Assembly: GCA_002695065.1 (NCBI GenBank)
Contig: NZNW01000147.1
Location: forward strand, 6,779 to 70,778
Reading direction: 5' to 3'
Length of the DNA: 64,000 nucleotides
From: Salinicola sp.
GTDB lineage: Bacteria; Pseudomonadota; Gammaproteobacteria; Pseudomonadales; Halomonadaceae
Part shown: in pieces, positions 30,660 through 39,435 of the stretch
Numbering within the stretch: position 1 is the stretch's first letter
Layout of the letters: each line of letters begins with the position of its first letter
Notes under the pieces: model-generated
The model's input: only the letters and a program-made list of their open reading frames with translations
Told to the model about the DNA's origin: nothing
Database searches by the model: none
Program-made: the position numbers and the translations under genes

Positions 30660-31460
30660 TCAGCAACGGCCGGGCATCTCCTCCTCCTGACGAGTAGCTG
30701 CGCGGACAAAACCGGTCGGAGATTGACCGAGCACCTTGCGAAACATGCTGGAGAAGGCTCCCGGACTGTCGTAGCCGAGTTCCAGCGCGGTTCGGGTAAC
30801 GGAACTGCCGGAGAGCAGTCTGGGGAGGGCGGCCATGAGGCAGGCCTGCTGACGCCATACGGCGAACGATAGGCCGGTCTGCTGACGGAACAGTCGATTG
30901 AAGGTGCGCTGGCTGCAATGAAGTTGTCGGGCCCAGTCTTCCGGCAGGCTATGGATATGCGGCTGGCCAAGAAAATCTCTGCATAGGCGGGCCAGATGAG
31001 GATCCCGGGGCAGAGGCGCAAACAGTGGCAGCGATGGCGCCAGTTGCAGTTCGCACAGCAGGAGTTGGGCGAGGGCGCCATCGCGACCGCTCTCGTCATA
31101 GAGCGCGGGCATGTTGGCGGAGGCCAGCAGCAGGTGATGAAGCAGCGGCGACACGACCAGCACTTCGCAACCGGGGGAGGGGCGTGGCGCCGCAATCGGT
31201 TCGATATACAAGCTGCGAGTACTGACGCCGTTCATTCGCACCCGATGGCGCTTGCCCGCCGGCAACCAGACACCGCTGTAGGGCGGTACCATCCAGGTGC
31301 CGTCATCGGTATCCACTTCCATCAATCCTGTCATGCCGTAGAGAAACTGGGCACGGCGATGGGTATGAAAGTCGAGCAGGGTGCCGGGGCTGTAGTCGGT
31401 GCCGATGGCCACGACGGGCCGAGCCACATGATCCACGTCCGCTAGGGGGATATTGCGCAT
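30660..31460 (-). CDS. AraC-family transcriptional regulator (intact right copy)
   Basis: 266 residues from the ATG at 31460 (an in-frame GTG at 31517 would add 19). N-terminal cupin-type sensing domain (DFHTHRRAQFLYGMTG, PAGKRHRVRMNG) and a C-terminal two-helix-turn-helix AraC domain (LHCSQRTFNRLFRQQTG, ALELGYDSPGAFSSMFRKVLG). Divergent from the TauE-like transporter across ~107 bases, so it likely regulates that gene. A near-identical but truncated copy lies at 20305-21055, on the other side of the cyclitol cluster. Confidence 0.9.
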   Translation of the reverse strand: MRNIPLADVDHVARPVVAIGTDYSPGTLLDFHTHRRAQFLYGMTGLMEVDTDDGTWMVPPYSGVWLPAGKRHRVRMNGVSTRSLYIEPIAAPRPSPGCEVLVVSPLLHHLLLASANMPALYDESGRDGALAQLLLCELQLAPSLPLFAPLPRDPHLARLCRDFLGQPHIHSLPEDWARQLHCSQRTFNRLFRQQTGLSFAVWRQQACLMAALPRLLSGSSVTRTALELGYDSPGAFSSMFRKVLGQSPTGFVRAATRQEEEMPGRC

Positions 31461-31567
31461 CGTCGTCAATCTGGCCGAAACACGACGATTATTGGCCAAC
31501 GGGCGAATGTCGGCCACTCCTCATCGGAATATCGTTCCTGTCGATGCATTCCATCAGGAGAGTTCCG

Positions 31568-32377
31568 GTGTATAGCGTATTGCTTCTTTGCGGCGGGCTG
31601 GCCGGCGTGACCACGGTGCTGTTTGGTTTCGGTGGTGGCTTCGTCGTCGTTCCCTTGATGGTTACCTTGCTGATTGCCGTCCACGGGGCGGATAGCGTGG
31701 CCGGCCAGGCGGCCATGCATATCGCGGTGGCCACTTCGACCGCGCTGATGATCTTTGCCGCCTCTCTATCGACCTGGCGGCACCATCGGCGGCGGACCGT
31801 GCAATGGCCTCTGGTGCGTCCGCTGGTGGGTTATATTGCTGTCGGTGCCGTGCTAGGCGCGGCAGCGGCGGTGTCGGTGAGTGGAGAGTGGGTGCGCTGG
31901 ATGTTCATCGGCTATCTGGCGATCACGATCGCGGATGCCATCCTGCGGCCCGGTTTTCTGCATCAGGCGAGTGGAGAGGTGCGCCCCATGGGTCGTCTGG
32001 TGACGGCGATGACAGGCTTGTTCATCGGTATCGTTGCGGCCTTTCTGGGGGTTGGCGGCAGCGTGATGACCGTACCGCTGATGCGCCGCAGAGGGGCCAG
32101 CATGACGGCGGCTACGGCGATGGCCAATCCGTTGTCGCTGCCCATGGCGGTCAGTGGTACCGCCACCTATGTGTTGCTGTCGGCCAGCGATACCCCGCTG
32201 GGTGCCTGGTATGCGGGGTATGTGGATCTGCGCGCCTTGCTGGCGCTGGCGGTGGGGTCGTGGCTCGGCATCCGCCTGGCATCGCGATGGATCGGGCGCA
32301 TTCCCGATCGCGTTCATGCCGGGGTCTACCTGCTGCTGCTGACGGGCGTTCTGGCGGTGATGGTCGTCATGAGCTGA
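31568..32377 (+). CDS. TSUP (TauE/SafE) family membrane transporter
   Basis: 269 residues with about eight hydrophobic segments. Two internally related halves carry the TSUP repeats GFGGGFVVVPLM and FLGVGGSVMTVPLM. Exports or imports sulfur-containing or organic anions; substrate not inferable. I chose the GTG at 31568 because AGGAG lies seven bases upstream; an ATG at 31544 would add eight residues. Partner of the divergent AraC gene. Confidence 0.87.
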   Translation: MYSVLLLCGGLAGVTTVLFGFGGGFVVVPLMVTLLIAVHGADSVAGQAAMHIAVATSTALMIFAASLSTWRHHRRRTVQWPLVRPLVGYIAVGAVLGAAAAVSVSGEWVRWMFIGYLAITIADAILRPGFLHQASGEVRPMGRLVTAMTGLFIGIVAAFLGVGGSVMTVPLMRRRGASMTAATAMANPLSLPMAVSGTATYVLLSASDTPLGAWYAGYVDLRALLALAVGSWLGIRLASRWIGRIPDRVHAGVYLLLLTGVLAVMVVMS

Positions 32378-32416
32378 GTCTCGCCAACGATTTCTCCCCG
32401 CTTGACGCTGGCTCCA

Positions 32417-32462
32417 CAAAAGGCGACTGGAACGTGGTGATCCTGGTCTCTGGCGGCGGATT
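32417..32462 (+). repeat. Short internally deleted fragment of the NYN gene
   Basis: AAAAGGCGACTGGAACGTGG and the following GTGATCCTGGTCTCTGGCGG match 35694-35712 and 35757-35780 of the intact NYN gene with the segment between them removed. Confidence 0.6.
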
Positions 32463-32518
32463 CCCCAAAGAGTGCGTGATATGGTCCTTAGACGCCAACG
32501 CATCTGGATCAAGCCAAC

Positions 32519-32935
32519 ATGAGCGAACAACCATAAATTCTGATCTACGAAGATGCCGAGAAGGCGGTCGACGTGCGTCTGGACGGAGGTCGCGAGACCG
32601 TCTGGCTGACGCAGCGGCAGATGTCCGAACTGTTTAATAAAGATGTTCGCACGATCAATGAGCACGTTCTGAACGTCTTTGATGAGGGTGAGCTGTAGCG
32701 GGAACCAACTATCCGGAATTTCCGGATAGTTCGCCAGGAGGGGGCTCGTCAGGTCACGCGGGCCGTCGAGCACTACAATCTGGATGTGATCGTTTCGGTC
32801 GGTTACCGCGTTAAATCACAGGCGGGAACTTGCTTCCGCCAATGGGCTACGCGTGTCCTCCGAGAACATCTCACCCAGGGTTGGACGTTGCACCAGCAAC
32901 GTTTCGAGGCGAACGCGCGGGGGGAGCTCCGCTAG
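32519..32935 (+). pseudogene. RhuM-family protein pseudogene
   Basis: One continuous frame from the ATG, interrupted by TAA at codon 6 and TAG after FDEGEL, and ending at a TAG at 32933. It encodes recognisable RhuM segments: TVWLTQRQMSELFNKDVRTI, YNLDVIVSVGYRVKSQ and FRQWATRVLREHLTQG. RhuM proteins occur on islands and phages and are usually over 300 residues; the C-terminal half is gone. A perfect 25-base palindrome (32707-32731) lies inside, just after the second stop. Confidence 0.8.
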
Positions 32936-32972
32936 GAGGGCGATGGGGACGTAGGTATCACGTTCGATGCAG
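32936..32972 (+). repeat. Third fragment of the NYN gene
   Basis: AGGGCGATGGGGACGTAGGT and the following ATCACGTTCGATGC match 35697-35730 of the intact NYN gene with a few substitutions. It directly abuts the RhuM pseudogene's end. Confidence 0.55.
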
Positions 32973-33020
32973 AGTTGTCCCTGATACTGAAGCCACACCA
33001 ACACTTGCCTCATACCGTAT

Positions 33021-33037
33021 CATGAACCCTATTCATG
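33021..33037. promoter_or_regulatory. MetR-type operator upstream of mesX
   Basis: CATGAACCCTATTCATG is a perfect inverted repeat with the MetR consensus TGAA-N5-TTCA at its core (33023-33035). A weaker second pair, TGAA-N12-TTCA, follows at 33043-33062. It lies ~185 bases before the MesX/MesD operon, so control by the methionine regulator MetR is likely. Confidence 0.7.
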
Positions 33038-33219
33038 ATGAGGTGAAATCTTATCGCTTTTCATGCATCCACAGGCTCTGGCATAAAGAGCGCATCCGCT
33101 TCGACGGCAGCCGCTGATGCGCCTGTCTGTCGATACGCCAGACGAAAACACTGCATTGACGGACGCTGGGCCTTCTGACGGTGCCAGCGCCTCTCTAATT
33201 ACCAGGGTGCCTGTTCGCG

Positions 33220-34203
33220 ATGAGTCACGATTTCACATTCGATATCAAGAGCGTGCGGTTCGACGAAAATTATCGCCCGACCGAGAACACGCGCACCACC
33301 ACCAACTTCGCCAACCTGGCGCGTGGGGAGCGGCGCGAGGAGAACCTGCGCAATGCCCTGACGATGATCGACAACCGCTTCAACGCCCTGGCGCACTGGG
33401 ACAACCCCAAGGCGGATCGCTACGCCGTCGAGCTCGACATCATCACCGGCGAGCTGAGCGTGGGGGCCGAGGACGAGGACGACACCTTCCCGGCGATCGA
33501 AATGCTCAAGACGACGATCATCGACAAGCACACCGGCAAGCGCATTCCTGGCATGGTGGGGAACAACTTCTCCTCCTACGTGCGCGACTACGACTTCAGT
33601 GTCTGGCTGTCGGAGCACAACCGCGATCGTTCCGAATTCGGCATCCCCGATGGGTTTGGCGACCTGCACGGCAAGCTGTTCAAGCGCTTCGTCGACTCCG
33701 ATGCCTACCGGGCCTCCTTCAGCAAGGCGCCGGTCATCTGCCTCAGCGTCTCCAGCAGCAAGGTCTATCGCCAGACCGACAATCGCCACCCGGTACTGGG
33801 CGTGGAGTACGCAAACGACGACTCCTCGCTGACGGACTTCTACTTCGGCAAGATGGGGCTCGAGGTGCGCTACTTCATGCCGCCGCATGCCGTCGCGCCG
33901 CTGGCGTTCTACTTCTCCGGCGATCTGCTGGCCGACTACAGCGATCTCGAGCTGATCAGCGCCATCAGCACCATGGAGACGTTCCAGAAGATCTACCGCC
34001 CCGAGATCTACAACGCCAACTCGGTGGCCGGCAAGATCTACCAGCCGAGCCTGGAGCATCAGGACTACTCGCTGACGCGCATCGTCTACGATCGCGAGGA
34101 GCGCAGCCAGCTCGCCGTCGAGCAGGGCAAGTTCACCGAGCGGCACTTCATCAAGCCCTACCGCCAGGTGCTCGAGCAGTGGTCGGCCAACTATTCTCTT
34201 TGA
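33220..34203 (+). CDS. mesX: MesX (DUF1852), partner of folate-independent methionine synthase
   Basis: 327 residues, soluble, of the DUF1852 family (MSHDFTFDIKSVRFDENY start, NNFSSYVRDYDFSVWLSEHN, HPVLGVEYAN). In bacteria with MesD-type methionine synthases this protein is encoded next to mesD and is required together with oxygen for its activity. No catalytic motif is recognisable to me. mesD follows after 99 bases on the same strand; a MetR box lies upstream. Confidence 0.85.
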   Translation: MSHDFTFDIKSVRFDENYRPTENTRTTTNFANLARGERREENLRNALTMIDNRFNALAHWDNPKADRYAVELDIITGELSVGAEDEDDTFPAIEMLKTTIIDKHTGKRIPGMVGNNFSSYVRDYDFSVWLSEHNRDRSEFGIPDGFGDLHGKLFKRFVDSDAYRASFSKAPVICLSVSSSKVYRQTDNRHPVLGVEYANDDSSLTDFYFGKMGLEVRYFMPPHAVAPLAFYFSGDLLADYSDLELISAISTMETFQKIYRPEIYNANSVAGKIYQPSLEHQDYSLTRIVYDREERSQLAVEQGKFTERHFIKPYRQVLEQWSANYSL

Positions 34204-34302
34204 TCGACCCGTTCCAATGACTCTTTTGGTCAACCTGTTTCAACTGGATCGACTCGCTCCAACGACATTCTTTGATCAACCCGTTATGAAGGTCACTTTT
34301 GC

Positions 34303-35331
34303 ATGAAGACTTTGTTGCCCACGTCGACGGCCGGTAGCCTGCCCAAGCCCGCCTGGCTGGCCCAGCCCGAGACGCTCTGGTCGCCGTGGAAACTGCAGGA
34401 CGAGGAGCTGGCCGAGGGCAAGCGGGATGCACTGCGGGTCTCCCTGCACGATCAGCAGCGGGCCGGTATCGATATCGTCAGTGACGGCGAGCAGACTCGC
34501 CAGCACTTCGTCACCACCTTCATCGAGCACTTGAGCGGTGTCGATTTCGAGCAGCGCGAGATCGTCAAGATCCGTGATCGCTACGACGCCAGCGTACCCT
34601 CGGTGGTCGGCCCCGTGGCGCGGGAGAAGCCGGTCTTCGTGGAGGATGCCAAGTTCCTGCGCGAGCAGACCGACCAGCCCATCAAGTGGGCGCTGCCCGG
34701 GCCCATGACCATGGTCGACACGCTCTATGACGGCCACTACAAGAGCCGCGAAAAGCTGGCCTGGGAGTTCGCCAGGATCCTCAACCAGGAAGCCCGCGAC
34801 CTGGCGGCGGCCGGCGTGGACATCATTCAGTTCGATGAGCCCGCCTTCAACGTCTTCTTCGACGAGGTGAACGACTGGGGCATCGCCGCTCTGGAGAAAG
34901 CCATCGAAGGGGTCGAGTGCGAGACCGGCGTGCATATCTGCTACGGCTACGGCATCAAGGCCAACACCGACTGGAAGAAGACCCTGGGGTCGGAGTGGCG
35001 CCAGTACGAAGAGATCTTCCCCAAGCTGCAGGCGTCGAACATCGATATCGTCTCGCTGGAGTGCCAGAACTCCCACGTGCCGATGGAGCTGATCGAGCTG
35101 ATCCGCGGCAAGAAGGTGATGGTCGGGGCGATCGACGTGGCCACCAACACCATCGAGACGCCGGAAGAGGTCGCCGAGACCTTGCGCAAGGCGCTGCAGT
35201 TCGTCGATGCCGACAAGCTCTACCCCTGCACCAACTGCGGCATGACGCCCTTGTCTCGTGAGGTAGCGCAGGGCAAGCTGAAGGCTTTGAGCGCTGGTGC
35301 GGCGATCGTGCGTGAGGAGCTCGCCCGCTAG
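34303..35331 (+). CDS. mesD: Core methionine synthase MesD
   Basis: 342 residues corresponding to the C-terminal catalytic barrel of MetE without its N-terminal folate-binding domain. The metal-binding set is visible: HICYGYG (His, Cys), the Glu in SLECQNS, and the last Cys in YPCTNCGMTPL. It methylates homocysteine from a donor other than methyl-tetrahydrofolate; the donor is unknown to me. It pairs with MesX upstream. Confidence 0.88.
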   Translation: MKTLLPTSTAGSLPKPAWLAQPETLWSPWKLQDEELAEGKRDALRVSLHDQQRAGIDIVSDGEQTRQHFVTTFIEHLSGVDFEQREIVKIRDRYDASVPSVVGPVAREKPVFVEDAKFLREQTDQPIKWALPGPMTMVDTLYDGHYKSREKLAWEFARILNQEARDLAAAGVDIIQFDEPAFNVFFDEVNDWGIAALEKAIEGVECETGVHICYGYGIKANTDWKKTLGSEWRQYEEIFPKLQASNIDIVSLECQNSHVPMELIELIRGKKVMVGAIDVATNTIETPEEVAETLRKALQFVDADKLYPCTNCGMTPLSREVAQGKLKALSAGAAIVREELAR

Positions 35332-35448
35332 GTTCGGCCCAGCGAGTTCGATGTCGGCGGGCCGGAAACGGCCCGCCGACGCGTTGTGGTTCGCTAGGGT
35401 TTGTACGAAAAGGCGCCGGCGCTCGGCCACCCCAGGGAATCCTGCCCC

Positions 35449-35925
35449 ATGACCAGCGTCGCGATCTTCGTCGACACCCAGAACGTCTACTACACCACAC
35501 GCGACGCCTACGCCAAGCAGTTCGACTATCGCCGGTTCTGGGCGAAAGCGACGGCGGGCCGCGAGGTGCTGACCGCGCGCTGCTACGCCACCGACAAAGG
35601 TGACACCAAGCAGCGCGGCTTTCAGAACACCCTGCGCACGATCGGCTTCGAGGTGAAGCTGAAGCCGTTCATCCAGCGCGCGGATGGCTCCGCCAAGGGC
35701 GACTGGGACGTGGGCATCACCCTCGATGCCATCGAGTACGCGGCCCAGGCGGATGTGGTGGTGCTGGTCTCCGGCGACGGCGACTTCGACCTGCTGGCGC
35801 GCAAGATTCGCGAGGTCCACGGCAAGCGCGTCGAGGTCTACGGCGTGCCCAAGTTCACCGCGCACTCGCTCATCAACGCGGCGAGCCAGTTCATTCCCAT
35901 CGAGGGCGACCTGCTGCTGGGTTGA
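35449..35925 (+). CDS. NYN-domain (LabA/DUF88, PIN-like) protein
   Basis: 158 residues. PIN-like fold with conserved acidic residues in IFVDTQNVYY (N-terminal Asp), GDWDVGITLDAIEYA and LVSGDGDFDLLARKI, as in NYN/LabA putative RNases. It acts in the cytosol on RNA if active; the target is unknown. The ATG at 35449 follows AGGGA. At least three decayed copies (30197-30508, 32417-32462, 32936-32972) lie upstream. Confidence 0.88.
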   Translation: MTSVAIFVDTQNVYYTTRDAYAKQFDYRRFWAKATAGREVLTARCYATDKGDTKQRGFQNTLRTIGFEVKLKPFIQRADGSAKGDWDVGITLDAIEYAAQADVVVLVSGDGDFDLLARKIREVHGKRVEVYGVPKFTAHSLINAASQFIPIEGDLLLG

Positions 35926-36039
35926 GGCGACCACGCGATACTCGGTCTATGAATCGTCTTTGTTAAGGAAATCCCTTCTGCGGTCGATACTTGGTTTGCC
36001 GAGACAAATACCAAGAAAAGATTCAAGAAGGGAACATAG

Positions 36040-36492
36040 ATGTATCAAAAAGCGATGTTAGGCGCGCTTATCACCACGACGCTGCTGGCTTCAGGATGTG
36101 CTTCGGTGCCCATGGGTTCCAGCGATGAAGATCTTGCACTCAAGCAGTTTTCCGCACCTCCGAAGGGTGAAGCTGGCCTCTACGTCTACCGCGACAGCTT
36201 CATGGGTAAGGCACTAAAGAAGTCTATCTCTCTGGATGGCCAACTTCTTGGTGAGACGGCCAATGGCGTCTATTTTTATGAATTGATAGAACCGGGCGAG
36301 CACAGCCTGTCAACTGAATCCGAATTCAGTGACAATACGCTCGTCTTTACCGCGAGCGCCGGTGAGAATTACTTCGTTGAGCAGTATATCAAGATGGGCG
36401 TGTTCGTTGGCGGGGCAGGTTTCGAAATGAAGAGTAAAGACGAGGGCATGAAGGCTTTGCGGGGGTGCTGCCATTTGGCCGCACCGCAGTAG
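36040..36492 (+). CDS. Small lipoprotein, DUF2846-like
   Basis: 150 residues. Signal peptide with lipobox LASGC (Cys20), followed by a beta-rich domain containing GLYVYRDSFMGKALKKSISL and IEPGEHSLSTESEF, as in DUF2846 lipoproteins. Expected to be membrane-anchored; function unknown. Its composition is lower in GC than neighbours. It is followed at 36512-36541 by a strong hairpin (AGGGGAGCCCTG against CAGGGCCTCTCCCT) without a T tract. Confidence 0.8.
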   Translation: MYQKAMLGALITTTLLASGCASVPMGSSDEDLALKQFSAPPKGEAGLYVYRDSFMGKALKKSISLDGQLLGETANGVYFYELIEPGEHSLSTESEFSDNTLVFTASAGENYFVEQYIKMGVFVGGAGFEMKSKDEGMKALRGCCHLAAPQ

Positions 36493-36545
36493 AGCGTATT
36501 CGCTATTCGCTAGGGGAGCCCTGAAAACCAGGGCCTCTCCCTATA

Positions 36546-36850
36546 AAATGAGTTCATGCCAACGCGTTGCTATTGTCCCAGTTCGTCGAGGTTTTTAGTC
36601 CAGACATTGTGGTTGTATAGCACGATAGTGACATGGCGCTTGTTATCAATTTGGTGTTTGTCAGCGATCGTGCGGCACTTCTCGTTGGAGTTTGACTCTA
36701 TTGGCGGTATATGGGTTTTTCTTTGTATGGGTGTGGCAAGAAGCTCGCTTTCATCAACGACTCGACTTCATCGGCCCCCGGTCGTCCTACTTCGCCTCTG
36801 GTTATCATCGAAGGGTTCGTGCTCCCCGTTCTTTACTCGACGCGCTGCCA
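36546..36850. other. Gene-free segment
   Basis: Several short frames overlap here but none shows a ribosome site, codon bias or recognisable motif. Lower GC than its surroundings; possibly a degraded insertion. Confidence 0.4.
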
Positions 36851-37348
36851 TTACTCGACGCGCCGCCATTCGATCTGGATCTGGGTCCCCTCGGGCCGCC
36901 GAAACTGTTCGGTCATGCGGTCGCCTGACACGACCAGTGTCAGGTCATTACGCGTCCGGACGCTGCCGACCCAGTTAGGGAATGTCGAACCCAGGACGCG
37001 GTTCCCGCTGAATTCTCCGTTGCTGTCGACGGTATAGGTGCCGAAGAAGCCGATGCCGCGTGACATCGCCATGCGGTTCTCTTCATCTGTTCCCCCACCG
37101 CGAGCATTGGACGCAAACCGAGGCGTGTCGGCGTCGGTCAGCACCTCCACGAAGTGCATGTCAGGCGTAAAGACGAGGAGACTGTTGGGTTTTTCTCCAT
37201 AGGCGGGGATATTTCTGCCACCGGGATCGATCGTTGCCGACACCATTTTCCAGGTGCCCAGTACCTGATTGTCAGCGCTGGTCTGCGCAAAGGCGGATGA
37301 GGACAAGATTCCGAGAGCGAACGCCAATATGACCGGGCGAATGGACAT
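36851..37348 (-). CDS. Secreted lipocalin-like protein
   Basis: 165 residues from the ATG at 37348 (AGGAG upstream). Sec signal peptide cleaved after SSAFA, then a lipocalin-like barrel (VLGTWKMVSATIDPGG, GFFGTYTVDSNGEFSGNRV, MTEQFRRPEG). Predicted periplasmic. It lies 38 bases after an SDR gene on the same strand; the two are probably cotranscribed under the divergent LysR protein. Confidence 0.83.
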   Translation of the reverse strand: MSIRPVILAFALGILSSSAFAQTSADNQVLGTWKMVSATIDPGGRNIPAYGEKPNSLLVFTPDMHFVEVLTDADTPRFASNARGGGTDEENRMAMSRGIGFFGTYTVDSNGEFSGNRVLGSTFPNWVGSVRTRNDLTLVVSGDRMTEQFRRPEGTQIQIEWRRVE

Positions 37349-37386
37349 GTTTTTCTCCTGTTCCTGATGTCTGGGTTGCTGCGATT

Positions 37387-38220
37387 TCACGACGCCTGCC
37401 GGTCGGCAGAGTAGGCGAGCTCCCGCTGCGCCTCTAGGGCCGTCAGACGTGTGGAGAGTGCCTGCGAGATCGACGCATAGGCGGTGCTGCCCAGTGCCAA
37501 CCGCAAGGGTGGTTTCGTGCTCTCGGCGGCAGAAATGATGGCGTCCACGGTACGCGCCGCATCGCCCTTGATCTCGAAGCTTCCGTCGCCGATTGCGCGA
37601 CGAACGGCGTCGGCAGGCGTCTGATCGTAGGCCTCCATGGGGGTGGCATAAACGAGATTGGCACCAAAATTGGTAGCGGTCGGCCCCGGCTCGGCGATGA
37701 TGAAGTCGATACCGAAGGGAGCCACTTCCTGGGCCACTGATTCGACGAAGCCTTCGATACCCCATTTAGTGGCGTGATAGAGGCTGAAGCCCGGATAGGC
37801 GATCTGCCCACCTTCTGACGAGATTTGCACGACCCTTCCACCGCCCTGCTGGCGAAGACGGGGTAGAGCGGCACGGATCAAGTGGATGCACCCGGTGAGA
37901 TTGGTGGCAATCTGCCGCTCGATCTGATCGTTGGTAAGCTCTTCAGCGGCTCCGAACAGGCCGTAGCCGGCATTACTCACCACCACGTCTATCCGACCGT
38001 GTCGCTGAAACGCGCCTTCGACGGCCAATGCCGTACTGTCCGGCTGGAGCAGATCTAGCGGAATCACATCCAGGCGCTCACGGTACTGCTGCTCGAGTTC
38101 AATTAGCGCCCCTGAGCGTCGTGTCGTTGCGACCACCGTATCGCCTTGGGCCAGCAGTCGCTGGGTCATCTCGAGACCGAGCCCCGAGGAAGCGCCGGTG
38201 ATAAACCATGTTTTCGTCAT
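37387..38220 (-). CDS. Short-chain dehydrogenase/reductase
   Basis: 277 residues. TGxxxGxG motif TGASSGLG at 9-16, NAG motif (SNAGYG), catalytic Ser in QISSEGG and YHATK. Classical SDR; substrate unknown. Divergent from the LysR gene at 38315 with a 94-base gap. Confidence 0.88.
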   Translation of the reverse strand: MTKTWFITGASSGLGLEMTQRLLAQGDTVVATTRRSGALIELEQQYRERLDVIPLDLLQPDSTALAVEGAFQRHGRIDVVVSNAGYGLFGAAEELTNDQIERQIATNLTGCIHLIRAALPRLRQQGGGRVVQISSEGGQIAYPGFSLYHATKWGIEGFVESVAQEVAPFGIDFIIAEPGPTATNFGANLVYATPMEAYDQTPADAVRRAIGDGSFEIKGDAARTVDAIISAAESTKPPLRLALGSTAYASISQALSTRLTALEAQRELAYSADRQAS

Positions 38221-38314
38221 TTGATGACTCCCCTGTAGATTTGCAAATGTAAATCAAGAAGATTGGTGTTATAAGATCGTCAATATGGGATGAGGTGGTG
38301 AGGAATAATCACGA

Positions 38315-39214
38315 ATGATGCGTCCCAGTCTGAACGATCTGGCCGCCTTCACTGCAGTGGCCAGTCACCTCAGCTTTCGCAGGGCGGCCGACGTCATGGG
38401 CGTCTCGCGCTCCGCGCTCAGCCACACGATCATCGGACTCGAGGGCAAACTGGGCGTCCGGCTTTTCAACCGGACCACGCGCAGCGTGTCACTGACCCAG
38501 GCTGGCGCCCGGATGCTGGCTCGGCTCCACCCGGTTCTCCGGGATCTCGATCAGGCGCTCGATACCCTCTCCGAGGAGCGCGGCACGCCGACCGGTACGC
38601 TGCGGATCAATGCGAACAAAGGCGGTGCCCGTATCCTCCTGCGGGACGTGGTGCCTCCGTTCCTGGAGCGCTATCCCGACGTCGAGCTCGATCTGGTCTC
38701 GGAAGGACGTCTCGTCGATGTCGTGGAAAAGGGGTTCGATGCCGGCGTGCGCCTGATGGAAACGATTCCGCAGGACATGGTCGCGGTACGGTTCGGGGCC
38801 GACGTGCGCTTCATCGCCGTGGCGGCGCCGTCCTATCTGGAAGGCAGATCAAGGCCGACCACACCCGATGATCTGCATATGCATTGCTGCATCCGCCAAC
38901 GCCTGCCCAGTGGAAAGCGCTATCGCTGGGAGTTTTCCAGACGGGGCGCCGAGCTGGCGGTGGACGCCCCTGGCAACCTCACTCTCGACGACAATGATCT
39001 CCTGGTACAGGCGGCCGCGGACGGGCATGGCATCGCCTATGTCCCCGACCACTTCGCCCAGGCGTACCTGGAATCGGGCCAACTCGTGACCGTCCTCGAT
39101 GACTGGTGCCCGCCAACGCCGGGACTCGCGCTCTACTATCCGGCCAACCGCCATGTGCCAGCGTCGCTGCGCGCGTTCATCGATATCCTGAAACAGGTGA
39201 AGCGGACTCGGTAA
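38315..39214 (+). CDS. LysR-family transcriptional regulator
   Basis: 299 residues; helix-turn-helix [21 protein letters not shown] and a standard effector domain. Divergent from the SDR-lipocalin pair, its likely target. The sequence 39215-39435 beyond it holds nothing recognisable. Confidence 0.9.
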   Translation: MMRPSLNDLAAFTAVASHLSFRRAADVMGVSRSALSHTIIGLEGKLGVRLFNRTTRSVSLTQAGARMLARLHPVLRDLDQALDTLSEERGTPTGTLRINANKGGARILLRDVVPPFLERYPDVELDLVSEGRLVDVVEKGFDAGVRLMETIPQDMVAVRFGADVRFIAVAAPSYLEGRSRPTTPDDLHMHCCIRQRLPSGKRYRWEFSRRGAELAVDAPGNLTLDDNDLLVQAAADGHGIAYVPDHFAQAYLESGQLVTVLDDWCPPTPGLALYYPANRHVPASLRAFIDILKQVKRTR

Positions 39215-39435
39215 GGTGGCCTCAGGGAAGGAACTGCAAGAGAGCGGCTTGAACCGGGTTTCCGCCCCAGTGTGAGAACCGTCCACCAGGCCCGGTAAGA
39301 GACGCTGTTGTGATCATTAACCGAGGCGTGCAGGAGGCATCGGCCTCCCGCACCCATGGCCGGGCGACGCCGCTGGTCCAATCGCTGCCCCAAGGTGTCG
39401 CCGATCGGCTCGGCACTCCTGTGGCAGCCGATCTC

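Noticed and set aside
36556..36978. 140-codon and shorter frames after the lipoprotein gene
   Set aside because: Part lies antisense to the lipocalin-like gene; low-complexity composition and no ribosome site or motif.
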